A stretch of DNA of 64,000 nucleotides. It comes from Bradyrhizobium nitroreducens (lineage in GTDB: Bacteria; Pseudomonadota; Alphaproteobacteria; Rhizobiales; Xanthobacteraceae). Position numbers and translations under genes: made by a program. The stretch spans positions 4,214,145 to 4,278,144 of the forward strand of contig NZ_LFJC01000003.1 in NCBI RefSeq assembly GCF_002776695.1, given 5' to 3'. Below are positions 17,421-26,526 of the stretch, in pieces (the stretch's first letter is position 1; every line of letters starts with the position of its first letter). The notes beneath the pieces were generated by a model. The model made no database searches, was not told where the DNA came from, and saw only the letters and a program-made list of their open reading frames with translations.

Positions 17421-17921
17421 CTAGTCCCACACCATCCGACAAACCGGCGCGGTCGTCGGCAGTTGCGCATGCACGGGTGGCTTGGGAAAGTACTGCGTGG
17501 TACGTTGAACACCCCTCAGCGACATCGGCCCCGAAGAGCAGCCGAATTAGCTCCAACGACTCATCCGGTCTCGACGAGATGCCACCGCCCGTCAGCCGCT
17601 TATCGGAAACGACAAAGCGCTTGTGCTCGGTAACCGACATCGATCGCCGGAAATTTCTCCAAACAATTGACGAATGCCCACCAATGCCTCGTTGCTGCAT
17701 GGCCGTCGAGTAGGCCGGCCCTTCCCAGCAGCAGCGCGCCCTCGCACACCGAGCAAATCCATGTTGCCTTCGGTGCGATCTGTCGCAGATATTTTATAGA
17801 TAAGCCGAGTCGCGGTCTCGCATGATTGCCTCCAGTGCCACGGGCTGTCCGCCCGAGACCCAAGGGGGGCGGCAACGTTCAGAAAATTGACATCCTGATA
17901 AACTGAAATTCCCAACTTCAT
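17421..17921 (-). pseudogene. DJ-1/PfpI-family (GATase1-like) pseudogene
   Basis: The minus strand encodes pieces of a DJ-1/PfpI protein in different frames. It opens with MKLGISVYQDVNFLNVAAPL (start 17921), then in another frame ATWICSVCEGALLLGRAGLL (nucleophile-elbow Cys), then KRLTGGGISSRPDESLELI in a third, and finishes in yet another with VQRTTQYFPKPPV. At least three frameshifts and a loss of ~70 residues between the first and second blocks are needed to join them, so it is not functional. Confidence 0.82.
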
Positions 17922-17940
17922 CGTCTTGCACCTCGCGTGT

Positions 17941-18366
17941 CTATGGCTTGCGCACGGCGACGAAAGACGCGGTGTAGCCCGCCGGTGTTCCATTGTGAGG
18001 TTTGGCGCGTATTAGCGATCCGACCAGCGCAGGGACCTGCTCGACGCCGGCGGGCCACTTGTATGCCACGCAGCCATTGTAGTCGTATTCCCAACCGTCT
18101 GTTTGGCTGCCTGGTCGGCCGACGCCGACGATCGCAAAGGCGACAGGAGTATCAGTGTTACCCGGTCTGATTTCCCCGGAGAGATCCAGCCCGCCACTGC
18201 CCCAATCGATCACGCCCTTGAAGGTCGTGTTAGAGATCGCCTCGAAACGAAATTCGGCCTCGGCGAAGAAGAGTCCGAGCGCTTTTTGTGGATCGCCATC
18301 GACCGGCCTCGAGTCATTGCGGAAACTCCGATAGGTCCAGGAACCGACTAAACTTGAACTGGCCAT
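17941..18366 (-). CDS. Hypothetical beta-rich protein
   Basis: A 141-residue soluble protein without a signal peptide. The alternation of polar and aromatic residues (SLVGSWTYRSFRND, then FRFEAISNTTFKGVIDWG, and a C-terminal YTASFVAVRK) suggests a small beta-barrel of lipocalin/avidin style. I do not recognise the family. It is encoded in a divergent arrangement with the tyrosinase gene group. Confidence 0.65.
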   Translation of the reverse strand: MASSSLVGSWTYRSFRNDSRPVDGDPQKALGLFFAEAEFRFEAISNTTFKGVIDWGSGGLDLSGEIRPGNTDTPVAFAIVGVGRPGSQTDGWEYDYNGCVAYKWPAGVEQVPALVGSLIRAKPHNGTPAGYTASFVAVRKP

Positions 18367-18574
18367 GTGCCGAATCCTTCACAAGCGAATGGCAGCCGCA
18401 ATGGAGCAAGCCGGCTTAAGGAGGCTCGGTAGCTTCGCAAATCGAAGTGCTGCGTCGAACGGCCTCAGCTCGCCTATTGCGTGCATATCAATTATGGTAG
18501 AGTATACAGATAGAACAAGCACTAATTGCATTTTTCTGAGAGCTTATTGCTGATGACCAGCGAAAGGTGTTGAT

Positions 18575-18973
18575 ATGAAGCGGGTGTCGGTCGGCGCTGC
18601 GCTCATTCTGGTGATGAGCGTCCCTAGTTTTGCGCAAACAGTGGGATTGGTTCAGGCCTCTTTTTCGGCGACCTACACGTTGGGCGACGGTGCCGATTGT
18701 AAATCATTGCTGGTGACCGGCCAGTTTATTGCCCCCACGCCCGGCTATCAGCTCACGGTGAAGAAGGTTACGCCGCAGGCGACGCCAACTATTCACGAAT
18801 TGGAACTCGTTGCCACGCCTCCTGCCGGAAACGTGACCCAATTGCTTACGCTCATGCCGGTTAGCTATTCCGATCCGGACTTCATGTCGTGCCCTTATGG
18901 CATCTCGATTGCCTATGGCAAACAGAGGGTCATCGTAGGCCTTGTACCCGCGTCAACGGCCGTCGAAAAATAG
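18575..18973 (+). CDS. Secreted hypothetical protein upstream of tyrosinase
   Basis: A 132-residue protein with a clear signal peptide (MKRVSVGAALILVMSVPSFA, cleaved before QT) and two cysteines (GADCKSLL and FMSCPYG) that may form a disulfide. It lies 44 bp upstream of the tyrosinase-like gene and is probably co-transcribed. Function unknown. Confidence 0.72.
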   Translation: MKRVSVGAALILVMSVPSFAQTVGLVQASFSATYTLGDGADCKSLLVTGQFIAPTPGYQLTVKKVTPQATPTIHELELVATPPAGNVTQLLTLMPVSYSDPDFMSCPYGISIAYGKQRVIVGLVPASTAVEK

Positions 18974-19017
18974 CTCGTCGGAGCCCCGATTTTCAATTTT
19001 CTCGGGAGTGCACAAAA

Positions 19018-20481
19018 ATGTCAGTTTCGTTACGACCATACGGCTCCAATTCTCCGGACAGCGGCTATATTGCCTGGACCCCCGTACCCCTGGATGTCGT
19101 CAATTCGACAGATGGCACCACCGGAACTCTCCGATTGAGTTCCCATTCCGCGGCCGGCTCGGTAGCCAAGGTCGTTTTTCTGCAAGGACGCGACCAGCCG
19201 CCGCAATCGCAAATCGACATTGATCTGCCTGCAGGTCAACAGCGGACGATTTTCATAGCCGGCGCGTTCCAGCCCGGCCAACGGCACAACGGAGCGAGTG
19301 TGGACGGTAAGGACGTAACCGTCGAGGCCCGATGGGTTAGCGACCCCGGCAACGTCGTGGCGTCCGTCGACATCATGATTCGAGTGCGGCGGAATGCGAA
19401 CGAATTGAGCGATAAGGCCCGCGGGGACTTCTTGTTCGCGCTGGCAAAACTGAATGGAATTCAGGTGGATGCTGACCCGACGCCGGGTCCAGGCCGCGGA
19501 ATCTACGTCTCCGACTTCGTCGCAATGCACGTCGAAGGAGCGATAGCTTCTGAACATGGAGATTCTCACTTTTTGCCCTGGCACCGTCTCTACCTTGTGG
19601 ATCTGGAAAGGCAGCTCCAGGCTGTCAGGCCCACGGTGACACTGCCGTATTGGCAATTTGATAATCCGGCGCCCAACGTGTTCACGGAGGACTTCATGGG
19701 CGCCATTGATCGGATACCCAGGGACAGCCGGGAGCCAGGAGGAGAGCTCGATAGTGGAGCCACTACGCCCCCCGCGCGCTTCGCCCTAAATAATTTTCTT
19801 CGCCTTTGGCAGATCGGCGATGTGCAAGGAATACCGCGAACCGCGCGATTCAATCCTCAAACGGACGCAGCAAATGGAGTGATCCTTGTGGACCCCAATT
19901 CCGGCCGTGTTATCAATTTCACCCTTGCTGACGAAGACGCAACACTGAAGCTGGGCGGCGGTGTGCCTCCCGAAAATCCCGAAAAGGCCACTCTCGGGAG
20001 TTCGGCTCAGCCCCCGCCGGGGTTCGCCCGAATGGAAGGCAGCCCGCACGGCGCCGCCCATATGAGCTTTAACGGTCGCCTCAACAACGTCCCGACGGCC
20101 CCGGAAGACCCTTTATTCTTTCTACTGCACTGCAATGTCGATCGTCTCTGGGCCCGCTGGCAGAGCGTGTTCAAACGCGACGACTGGAATGACAAACGCA
20201 GCTATCCCTACCAGAAGGCGGGGGATACAGCCGCGGCGTGGGAGATAATCGACGCAAGTCAGTGGCCCTGGGATGGAGGGACGTCCCATGATGGAGACCT
20301 GCGGCCTCCGGGGACACGAAAAGCGAACTTTACAAAGTCGAGTCTCGTCGCCAATTTTCCAAGTAACAGCCCGCAACTGCTGCATGCGATCGACCCATAC
20401 GGATACCACGACTCGAAGCACGATCTGGGCTTCGGCTATGACGACGTTCCGTACGACCACGCCCAAGCAGTCACTTCCTGA
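19018..20481 (+). CDS. Tyrosinase-family type 3 copper protein
   Basis: A 487-residue protein with an N-terminal beta-type region (~1-130) and a tyrosinase domain (~135-400). CuA ligands are visible in VAMHVEGAIASEHGDSHF and FLPWHRLYLVDLE; CuB ligands in SPHGAAHMSF and PLFFLLHCNVDRLWARW. Such enzymes oxidise mono- or diphenols to quinones. No signal peptide is present, unlike the secreted gene before it. The ATG at 19018 follows a GGGAG site. HEAT-repeat and HEAT-Sco genes follow in the same direction. Confidence 0.9.
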   Translation: MSVSLRPYGSNSPDSGYIAWTPVPLDVVNSTDGTTGTLRLSSHSAAGSVAKVVFLQGRDQPPQSQIDIDLPAGQQRTIFIAGAFQPGQRHNGASVDGKDVTVEARWVSDPGNVVASVDIMIRVRRNANELSDKARGDFLFALAKLNGIQVDADPTPGPGRGIYVSDFVAMHVEGAIASEHGDSHFLPWHRLYLVDLERQLQAVRPTVTLPYWQFDNPAPNVFTEDFMGAIDRIPRDSREPGGELDSGATTPPARFALNNFLRLWQIGDVQGIPRTARFNPQTDAANGVILVDPNSGRVINFTLADEDATLKLGGGVPPENPEKATLGSSAQPPPGFARMEGSPHGAAHMSFNGRLNNVPTAPEDPLFFLLHCNVDRLWARWQSVFKRDDWNDKRSYPYQKAGDTAAAWEIIDASQWPWDGGTSHDGDLRPPGTRKANFTKSSLVANFPSNSPQLLHAIDPYGYHDSKHDLGFGYDDVPYDHAQAVTS

Positions 20482-20516
20482 AGCTGCCGTTTCGGCGACT
20501 TCATAGGAGAAACCGC

Positions 20517-21359
20517 ATGACCACAGTCTCAGACTATAAAGCTCAGCTCCTGCAACGGCTCCAGAAGGCAGGCGATCAACCTGATTCAGGCGCCCAGGAA
20601 ATGTTGGACTTGGCGGGGAGCGAAGAGCGGATCACGGCGCTTATCAAGTTGCTGTCGAATCCCGCCACGCCGGCGGCCGACCTAGTCAATGCCATCGGCA
20701 CCCTTGCCGCAGTGAGCATCTTCTCCAAGGTACTGCCGACGCAATCGGCGGAACTTACCAACGCGCTACGCGGGTTGATCAATTCGCCCGATGCCGAGGT
20801 GCGGCGCCAGGCGCTGTCCTATCTGACGCTTAGAGGGGACGCGGTCGCCCAGCAGCATCTACGCTCTGAGCTGCAATCGAGTAAACCGGAAGCGGACAAG
20901 TCCGTTCCTACCTCTCAGGCCATCGCCATGCTGGGCGTGGACAAAAAGGCCATCGATAAGGCGCTACTCCTAAACATTGCCAAAAACCCGCCGGATGATG
21001 AGAGCTTAGTTCAAGCGGTCCGGCACTTGCCGGCCGACAAGGACACCGCTGCTGTATTGATGGGTATCCTCCAGGACGACTCTAAGCCTTTGGCCGCGCG
21101 TGCGCTCATTCCCGACATTGTCAACAACGTCGATTCAAGTGCTTTCACCGCCTACGCGAAACAGAAGCTCGAGCAATACGGCGCCGCCAGCGAGATTGCG
21201 CCGTTCCTGGCGAGTGGCGTCGCCAATATTCAGTCGGACAAGAACCAGCACCAGGTCGAAGAAACCAAGACGTTGATACGTTCGCTGGCAGCGGAGGGCT
21301 CGGACGCGTTCCAGAAAGCAGTCAGTCAACTGAACAACCCGATCCTGCCGGACAAGTAA
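20517..21359 (+). CDS. HEAT-repeat protein in tyrosinase operon
   Basis: A 280-residue all-helical protein with repeats of the HEAT/armadillo kind (for example LRGLINSPDAEVRRQALSYL near residue 85, then LLNIAKNPPDDESLVQAVRH near residue 145). Such solenoids act as protein-interaction scaffolds. The start at 20517 follows TAGGAGAA, 35 bp after the tyrosinase. The next gene, also with HEAT repeats, begins 13 bp later. A chaperone or adaptor role for the copper enzyme is inference. Confidence 0.78.
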   Translation: MTTVSDYKAQLLQRLQKAGDQPDSGAQEMLDLAGSEERITALIKLLSNPATPAADLVNAIGTLAAVSIFSKVLPTQSAELTNALRGLINSPDAEVRRQALSYLTLRGDAVAQQHLRSELQSSKPEADKSVPTSQAIAMLGVDKKAIDKALLLNIAKNPPDDESLVQAVRHLPADKDTAAVLMGILQDDSKPLAARALIPDIVNNVDSSAFTAYAKQKLEQYGAASEIAPFLASGVANIQSDKNQHQVEETKTLIRSLAAEGSDAFQKAVSQLNNPILPDK

Positions 21360-21372
21360 GGACAGTTCAGTG

Positions 21373-22563
21373 ATGCGTGCTGACGCGGTGATCGAGGCGG
21401 GCTTACCCCGGTTGGACGGATCGCTATCGGAGCAAACGTTCGCCGCCCTGGTCGACCGGCTACGACAACGCGGTGGCGAGTCCGCACCGGATTTGGTGCC
21501 TTTGTTGTCGGTCAGCCACGAGGTTTTTCGAGGTCGCTTCGCCAGCTCGGCGGCGAGGATGCGCGCCTACGCCATGGCGGCATTCCATGACACCGGTCTC
21601 CCGGATCAAGCGGTCCCCTACGTCGTGGAAGTCCTGGAGACCTCCTTTGATCCGAACCTGGTGGCCGCCGCAGCCCGAGCGGTTCGGGGGATGGCGGTCC
21701 CCGATGCGCGACTGGCCGACTACCTCATCCGTTCAATCTACAACATCTGGCAGAACGACCAGCCGGTGAGCTTCGAATCATATGACGTTAGCTGGCCGCT
21801 CACGAGCTTCTCTACGGCACTCCTGGAGGTGTTGGGCACACTCGCTTGGCTGGCGGCCAGCGCTCATCACGTAATTCCAGAACTTGAGACGCTGCTTTCT
21901 ACCTTTTCGAAACGGTTTAATCCGCGAGTCCGTGCCTCGATCGCCCATTGCGTCGAAACCTTGCGGTCATCTGCTGCAGATTTTCCCAGGACGTGCTGTT
22001 GTTCGGTGCCGCTGGTCGAGTCCGGCGCCGTGACTGGAGAGGATCTGGATATCGCCTCGATTGAACTGGAGGACCAGGACGGTCGCAGGTTTGAGTGGCG
22101 CCAGTTCTTCAGAGGCAAACCGAGCGCGTTGGCGTTTTTCTATGCGACCTGCATGAACCCGCGAAAGTGCGCTCAGACCATCTATAACCTCGTGAACATC
22201 CACAACGGCCTGTTGGATGCCGGCCTTGATGGTCAGGTCAGAGTTGCAGCAATCACGTACGACCCTCAGCGGGATACGCCTGCCGTGCTGCGCCAATACG
22301 GTGAGTCTAAAGGCATGCGCTTTGGCGCGGACTGCAAGATGATGCGCGCGCCTAGCCAGTTTGACGGCGTCGTTGACGCTTTTGACCTGGGTGTCAACTA
22401 CATCGGCAACCAAGTCAATGACCACCGCGTCGAACTCTACCTGCTCGATTGCGAGGGCAAAATTGCTCACGCGTTCCTGCGGCTCCAGGCCAATCCCGAA
22501 CACGCGATCGCCGAGTTGGCGCGACTTACGAGCAAATCACGGGCGAGCGCGAGTGGTCAGTAA
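21373..22563 (+). CDS. HEAT-like domain fused to Sco1/SenC-type copper-binding domain
   Basis: A 396-residue fusion. Residues ~1-200 are HEAT-like helices; residues ~225-390 have a thioredoxin fold like Sco1. The copper-site residues are visible: two cysteines in YATCMNPRKCAQ (Cx5C rather than the usual Cx3C) and the distal histidine in NDHRVELYLLD. Sco proteins deliver copper to CuA and other sites. The combination with HEAT repeats and a tyrosinase operon is unusual. The cytoplasmic N-terminus has no signal or membrane anchor, also unlike typical Sco. Confidence 0.78.
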   Translation: MRADAVIEAGLPRLDGSLSEQTFAALVDRLRQRGGESAPDLVPLLSVSHEVFRGRFASSAARMRAYAMAAFHDTGLPDQAVPYVVEVLETSFDPNLVAAAARAVRGMAVPDARLADYLIRSIYNIWQNDQPVSFESYDVSWPLTSFSTALLEVLGTLAWLAASAHHVIPELETLLSTFSKRFNPRVRASIAHCVETLRSSAADFPRTCCCSVPLVESGAVTGEDLDIASIELEDQDGRRFEWRQFFRGKPSALAFFYATCMNPRKCAQTIYNLVNIHNGLLDAGLDGQVRVAAITYDPQRDTPAVLRQYGESKGMRFGADCKMMRAPSQFDGVVDAFDLGVNYIGNQVNDHRVELYLLDCEGKIAHAFLRLQANPEHAIAELARLTSKSRASASGQ

Positions 22564-22799
22564 AGTGGGACAAAGGACCAATAGCTGGGCGATGAGCTTG
22601 CTAAGCTTGCGGATCGCAACAACGGTAGCCGAGCACGCCTTCACAGACGTTGGGCTTTCCAAGCAACTTCGTGCCATCTGAAAAGAGACCGCTATTCCTT
22701 GTAGTGTGGAATGAAGGATTCTGAGCTATTTTAATCGGAGCGTAATCACAACCGGCTCAAGTCTGTGGGGGCGTCTGTTGCGGGTCCCCGCAACCGATT

Positions 22800-23372
22800 T
22801 CATTCCAATGGCGGTTGGCCCGTCCACATGTGAAGCGCTGCGGGCAGCGCGGCTTCGGCAACTCCGCGATGACGCAGCAAAAAGCGCATCATGTCCTCGG
22901 CAACTTGAAGCGCCGTTAGCGCATCGGTTGGCGCAAGGTCATCGAGTACGGACGTATCGGTCAATCCTTCAATCTGAAATCCGTCGCCGGCAAACGTCTC
23001 GTGAGTGCTCGTGAAGTGCATCAATCTGTTGCGCTTCTCCTTCAATGCAAAGAACGACCGGAGGATCGGATCATCGGGATCAAGCGGCCTTCCGAACACT
23101 GCTTCAGGCCATCTCCGCAACTTATGATCAAGCGAGGCGCGACGCTCAAGATCACGGGTAATGCGTCCTTTATGTTGAGCGAAAGCCGGCTCCGATACGG
23201 CAACCCTAAAAAACAAATTCAGAAAGGTCTCAACTACGGCCACCGTGAGCATGAGGCAAAGCGCTATGTCCGCCTGGGCGGCCCCATTTCCGGTCGCCTG
23301 GATCGCCTGTACGCGCCGTTGGAGCGCGGAGAAATAGAGCCAGACCATTCTATTTGGCGTCGAGTAGCCCAT
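22800..23372 (-). CDS. HEPN-like hypothetical protein
   Basis: A 190-residue, mostly helical soluble protein. The motif EKRNRLMHF (Rx4H, residues ~113-121) matches the HEPN superfamily signature found in RNases, toxins and abortive-infection proteins. The rest of the sequence is not recognisable. It sits beside a decayed nuclease gene and a DUF4238 gene, which favours a defence context. A catalytic RNase function is unproven. Confidence 0.6.
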   Translation of the reverse strand: MGYSTPNRMVWLYFSALQRRVQAIQATGNGAAQADIALCLMLTVAVVETFLNLFFRVAVSEPAFAQHKGRITRDLERRASLDHKLRRWPEAVFGRPLDPDDPILRSFFALKEKRNRLMHFTSTHETFAGDGFQIEGLTDTSVLDDLAPTDALTALQVAEDMMRFLLRHRGVAEAALPAALHMWTGQPPLE

Positions 23373-23502
23373 CGACTTTCTCTGAAATCGCGATGCCGAA
23401 TTTTCGCCGCGACATCGAACGTCTCAGCCTATTGCGCGGCGGCCTGCAATATTCCTTGGGGCTTTTCACGAATGCTCTCGGCCGTGAACCAGCGCATGAC
23501 CT

Positions 23503-23988
23503 ACTCGGCGCATCCGAGCGGATCATTCCAGATCTCGGAGCCGGTGAAGCGAAGGACCGTCGCACCACTCAGGCTGGCGCGACGATCCCTTGAGCGATCG
23601 CGCGCCGCCTGTTCCTTGGTGCGTTCGTGGAAGTCATGACCGTCACATTCAACAATGACGCTTCGCCATTTTTCGCAGGTCCAATCGTATTCGTGAATGA
23701 CGAAGTCGGCACGCCAGTCACCCAGCTCGACCTGCTGCTCGACGCAGACCCCTGAGAACGGCTCCTTTGCGATGTCGGCGGCTAATAAATGAGAACCGGC
23801 TCTCGCTCACAAGAATGATATTCGCAGTATGCATCAAGCGCGTAGAGAAAGAGATTTTCGATCGCGGTCGTGCCGACCTGACCACCGAGAGCGCCCCGAT
23901 AATCTGAAGTCGAACCCTTATAGACCTGCGCGGCGACCATCTCTCCAACCTGTTGAGCGAGGCGCTCGTGGCCGAATAGGCGTTCCAT
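23503..23988 (-). pseudogene. DUF559-like endonuclease pseudogene
   Basis: The gene starts at 23988 (MERLFGHERLAQQVG, ribosome site AAGGAGAT) and reads TAIENLFLYALDAY, typical of a DUF559/Vsr-like nuclease family with an N-terminal helix. Near 23785 the frame breaks; the continuation in the next frame is ADFVIHEYDWTCEKW, then VIVECDGHDFHERTKEQAAR (nuclease core E-x-D-G-H), then a TAG at 23503 after GCAE. The conserved tail (VMRWFTAES) follows that stop in frame. A frameshift and a premature stop indicate decay. Confidence 0.8.
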
Positions 23989-24099
23989 GCGAATCTCCTT
24001 CCACGAAATGATTGTATAGGCCGCCCTCGGAGAAGCCACCGCACCCTGCGAACATTTCAACCAATGTGTTATAGGGTGGCGTTGATAGCATAGGGTCTT

Positions 24100-25053
24100 A
24101 TGAACAATCCTCGCGATCATCACTATGTGCCGCAGTTCTACTTGCGAAACTTCGCCTGCGATCCTGAGAGGAAGAAGATCAGGACGCTCGCCAAGAACGG
24201 CGATTATGCCGTTTGGGCAGAGCGCTCTATCGAACGCCTTGGCTTCGAAAAAGACCTCTATGTTCATTCCTACGCTGGCATTCCGGTGTCGGTCGAGGAG
24301 GCCATCAATCGCTCCGTTGAGACGCCCATTTCGCAAAGCGATACGTGGGCGAAGATTCAGAGTGATCGGACCTACGCCCTCGACCGGTCCGACAAGCCGG
24401 TACTCTATGCGTTGATACGGCACCTTGAAGCGCGCACGCCTCACTACCTTGCCAGCCAGTCAGAGCTTGCGCAGCTCGCGGGTCAAGCCGACAGCGATAT
24501 TCCGTTTTCCGACGAGGAGAAGGAACACTACGCGGAGATGCGGGCAAATCCCGGTCTAACCAAGGAAATCTTCAACTACATGTCTGCCTCAGCCGATTGG
24601 ACCGAGGCAGCGTATCGTGGGTGCGGAATAACGGTCGTGCGTACGGCTAAGCCGCTGCGGGCCTCGACCACACCCGTCCTGGTCACGGGAGCGCCCGAAC
24701 ACCCAGCACTGCGGTTGCCGCTGCCGGGTATGGTGCCCTTTATGTACAATCTCGTCGTCAATCCAACGACCCTCGTGAACCTCGTCCTTGCGGATTTTGA
24801 CGACGCATTTCTCAATGTCGAACAGGGCGAGGATTTCCGGCTTGGCATGAACCGGCACTTCATGGGCCAGTTTGGTCACTTCCCGCGGGTGCGGCACATG
24901 ATCACGGATGCCGGCGAAGAGCTGGCCCGGGATATGACCTGGGCGCATTACCGGTTGCTGAAAGGTAGCGACCGAAAGATGGTGTTTCATCGTCCTGCGG
25001 ATTGGACCCCTTCAGTCTCGACGACCATCGAGTGCAAGCCAGCTGCATCATAA
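24100..25053 (+). CDS. DUF4238 family protein
   Basis: A 317-residue protein whose N-terminus (DHHYVPQFYLRNFA, residues ~6-19) is the DUF4238 signature; FEKDLYV at ~50 is also typical. Members are widespread next to mobile and defence genes, with no assigned activity. It is divergent from the decayed nuclease gene and precedes the second tRNA-Met remnant. Confidence 0.85.
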   Translation: MNNPRDHHYVPQFYLRNFACDPERKKIRTLAKNGDYAVWAERSIERLGFEKDLYVHSYAGIPVSVEEAINRSVETPISQSDTWAKIQSDRTYALDRSDKPVLYALIRHLEARTPHYLASQSELAQLAGQADSDIPFSDEEKEHYAEMRANPGLTKEIFNYMSASADWTEAAYRGCGITVVRTAKPLRASTTPVLVTGAPEHPALRLPLPGMVPFMYNLVVNPTTLVNLVLADFDDAFLNVEQGEDFRLGMNRHFMGQFGHFPRVRHMITDAGEELARDMTWAHYRLLKGSDRKMVFHRPADWTPSVSTTIECKPAAS

Positions 25054-25497
25054 ATCGATGTGTTGTCAGGGCTTTCCAAACGAAACATGGCACATATTTG
25101 GCACATAACGAGGTGCCACTCGTGAATTCGTTCAGGTTTTTTCGATCTTGGCAGTGGCTCATAACCTGAAGGTCATATGTTTAAATCCTATCCCCGCAAC
25201 AGTATCCCACTAGACTCTAGCGGCTCGGCCGCCCTCTCAGATATCCTGAGCAGGGCGGGTAATTGGCCGTAAATCTCAATCTCCACCGCCCAGCGCTGGA
25301 CGCGAGGGCGCATTGGTCCCGCAGGCCTCACCGCCTTTGCCGGAGCGAAGAAAACATAAGATCACCAGAGCATTATAGCAGGCCCGATTTGCGTGGAAAA
25401 GATTCGTTCACTTATTGTTCTTTGCGACTATATGGTGCAGACTTAGCCGATCCCCGATTCTTGGTTGAGTTGGGTTGCGTGATGAGTGTGAGGCACA
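25054..25497. other. Intergenic region before the CBASS-like operon
   Basis: No supported gene. It contains the right tRNA-Met remnant, a palindrome (CTCAGATATCCTGAG, about 25235-25249) and AT-richer DNA near 25380-25440 where the promoter of the JAB-E2-E1-CD-NTase operon probably lies. No convincing -35/-10 pair could be fixed by eye. Confidence 0.5.
25144..25200 (+). repeat. Degenerate tRNA-Met 3' half (right copy)
   Basis: GGCTCATAACCTGAAGGTCA (from 25156), then TATGTTTAAATCCTATCC and CCGCAAC, resembles the 3' half of tRNA-Met including the acceptor strand. It matches 13904-13950 with two differences. No 5' half is present. Confidence 0.7.
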
Positions 25498-26526
25498 GTG
25501 GTAATCAAACGGATTGCCAGCTTTCTTGGCCGTCGCAAATCCAAGGTGCTGGCGCCATCTGCGTCCGCGCCCAGGGTAGAATGCGTGCCCGAAATGCCTT
25601 CCGTTCGGCAGGTGCCGAGCAGAACGCTTGTTACCTGGGAGTCAGAGCTTCGGGCGATTGCCGCTGAAGCTGCGGCGTGGACGGTCGAGACCGGAGGCGA
25701 CCTTTTTGGACGTTGGGAAGCTAACCCGACCGTCTTTCTCGCCACGAAAGCAGGGCCGAACGCGCAGCGCGACAACGCGCATTTCCGCCTGGACGTCGAG
25801 TATCTGAGGCAGCTCAGCGAGCCGCTCGCGGCTGATTGGGCGCTCCGCTACTTCGGTGATTGGCATTCCCATCACCGGCTCGGTCTCTCCGCGCCGAGCT
25901 CTGGCGATCGCAGGCGCATCCGTCAGCTTGGAAAACGTAACAACTTTCCCGGGATGGTGGAAATCATCGTCACGACGGAGGGGTCTCGCCAAACGCCCAT
26001 CGTGCGCATTCATCCATGGTTCTACGATCTCGTCAATGAGGACGAACCGTCCGCGATGGGCGTTGCGGTTTACGCCGGATGCAGTCCGGTCCGAGAAGCC
26101 TTGAGCGCGCGTCGTGCATTTCCGGAACAAGCACTGAATGAATGGCAGAGCGTCGCGCTGGACCGCGTTCGCATCGGCGATGCGGACGAGTCGCCCATTC
26201 TCGTTGGCACTCCTGCGGCGGACCCGTCGACGCGGGAGCGAGCGATCTCGCATCTTGCCGAAGCTCTGGAACGGGAGAGCGGCGCTCCCATCGAGCAGCA
26301 CACGACGGCGTTCGGAAAAATTCTAGTCGCCCGGTTAAAGGAGCCGCATCACCTCGCATTCGCCATCGACCAGAAATGGCCGATGAGTGTCCTTGAGGTT
26401 CATCGCCTTGACCGGGCAACCGGCGGTGCAGATCAAATTGAGGCGCCATCGGGGCTCATGGTTCCCGACATCAACGGCATCGTGCAGGTGTATCGTGCGG
26501 CCAAGGCTGAGAGAGGTGCTGCGTGA
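25498..26526 (+). CDS. JAB/JAMM metalloprotease, Cap3-like deconjugase
   Basis: A 342-residue protein with a JAMM domain (residues ~45-180). The metal site is visible: Glu in ETGGDLFG, HSH in FGDWHSHHRL, and S-x2-D in APSSGD. Relatives in type II CBASS (Cap3) remove the CD-NTase from its conjugates. A C-terminal region (~190-340) has no clear family. The start is a GTG at 25498; its stop overlaps the E2 start (GTGA). It is the first gene of a six-gene operon, an unusual position for this enzyme. Confidence 0.85.
   Translation: MVIKRIASFLGRRKSKVLAPSASAPRVECVPEMPSVRQVPSRTLVTWESELRAIAAEAAAWTVETGGDLFGRWEANPTVFLATKAGPNAQRDNAHFRLDVEYLRQLSEPLAADWALRYFGDWHSHHRLGLSAPSSGDRRRIRQLGKRNNFPGMVEIIVTTEGSRQTPIVRIHPWFYDLVNEDEPSAMGVAVYAGCSPVREALSARRAFPEQALNEWQSVALDRVRIGDADESPILVGTPAADPSTRERAISHLAEALERESGAPIEQHTTAFGKILVARLKEPHHLAFAIDQKWPMSVLEVHRLDRATGGADQIEAPSGLMVPDINGIVQVYRAAKAERGAA

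Larger units (their letters stand above)
13904..25200. mobile_element. Putative nested insertion bounded by tRNA-Met remnants, ~11.3 kb
   Basis: Two direct-repeat remnants of a tRNA-Met 3' end bracket the copper-protein cassette and the decayed genes up to the DUF4238 gene. Both are preceded by GATCTT. No integrase lies inside, so if this was an element its recombinase has been lost or supplied in trans. Boundaries are inferred only from the repeats. Confidence 0.5.
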
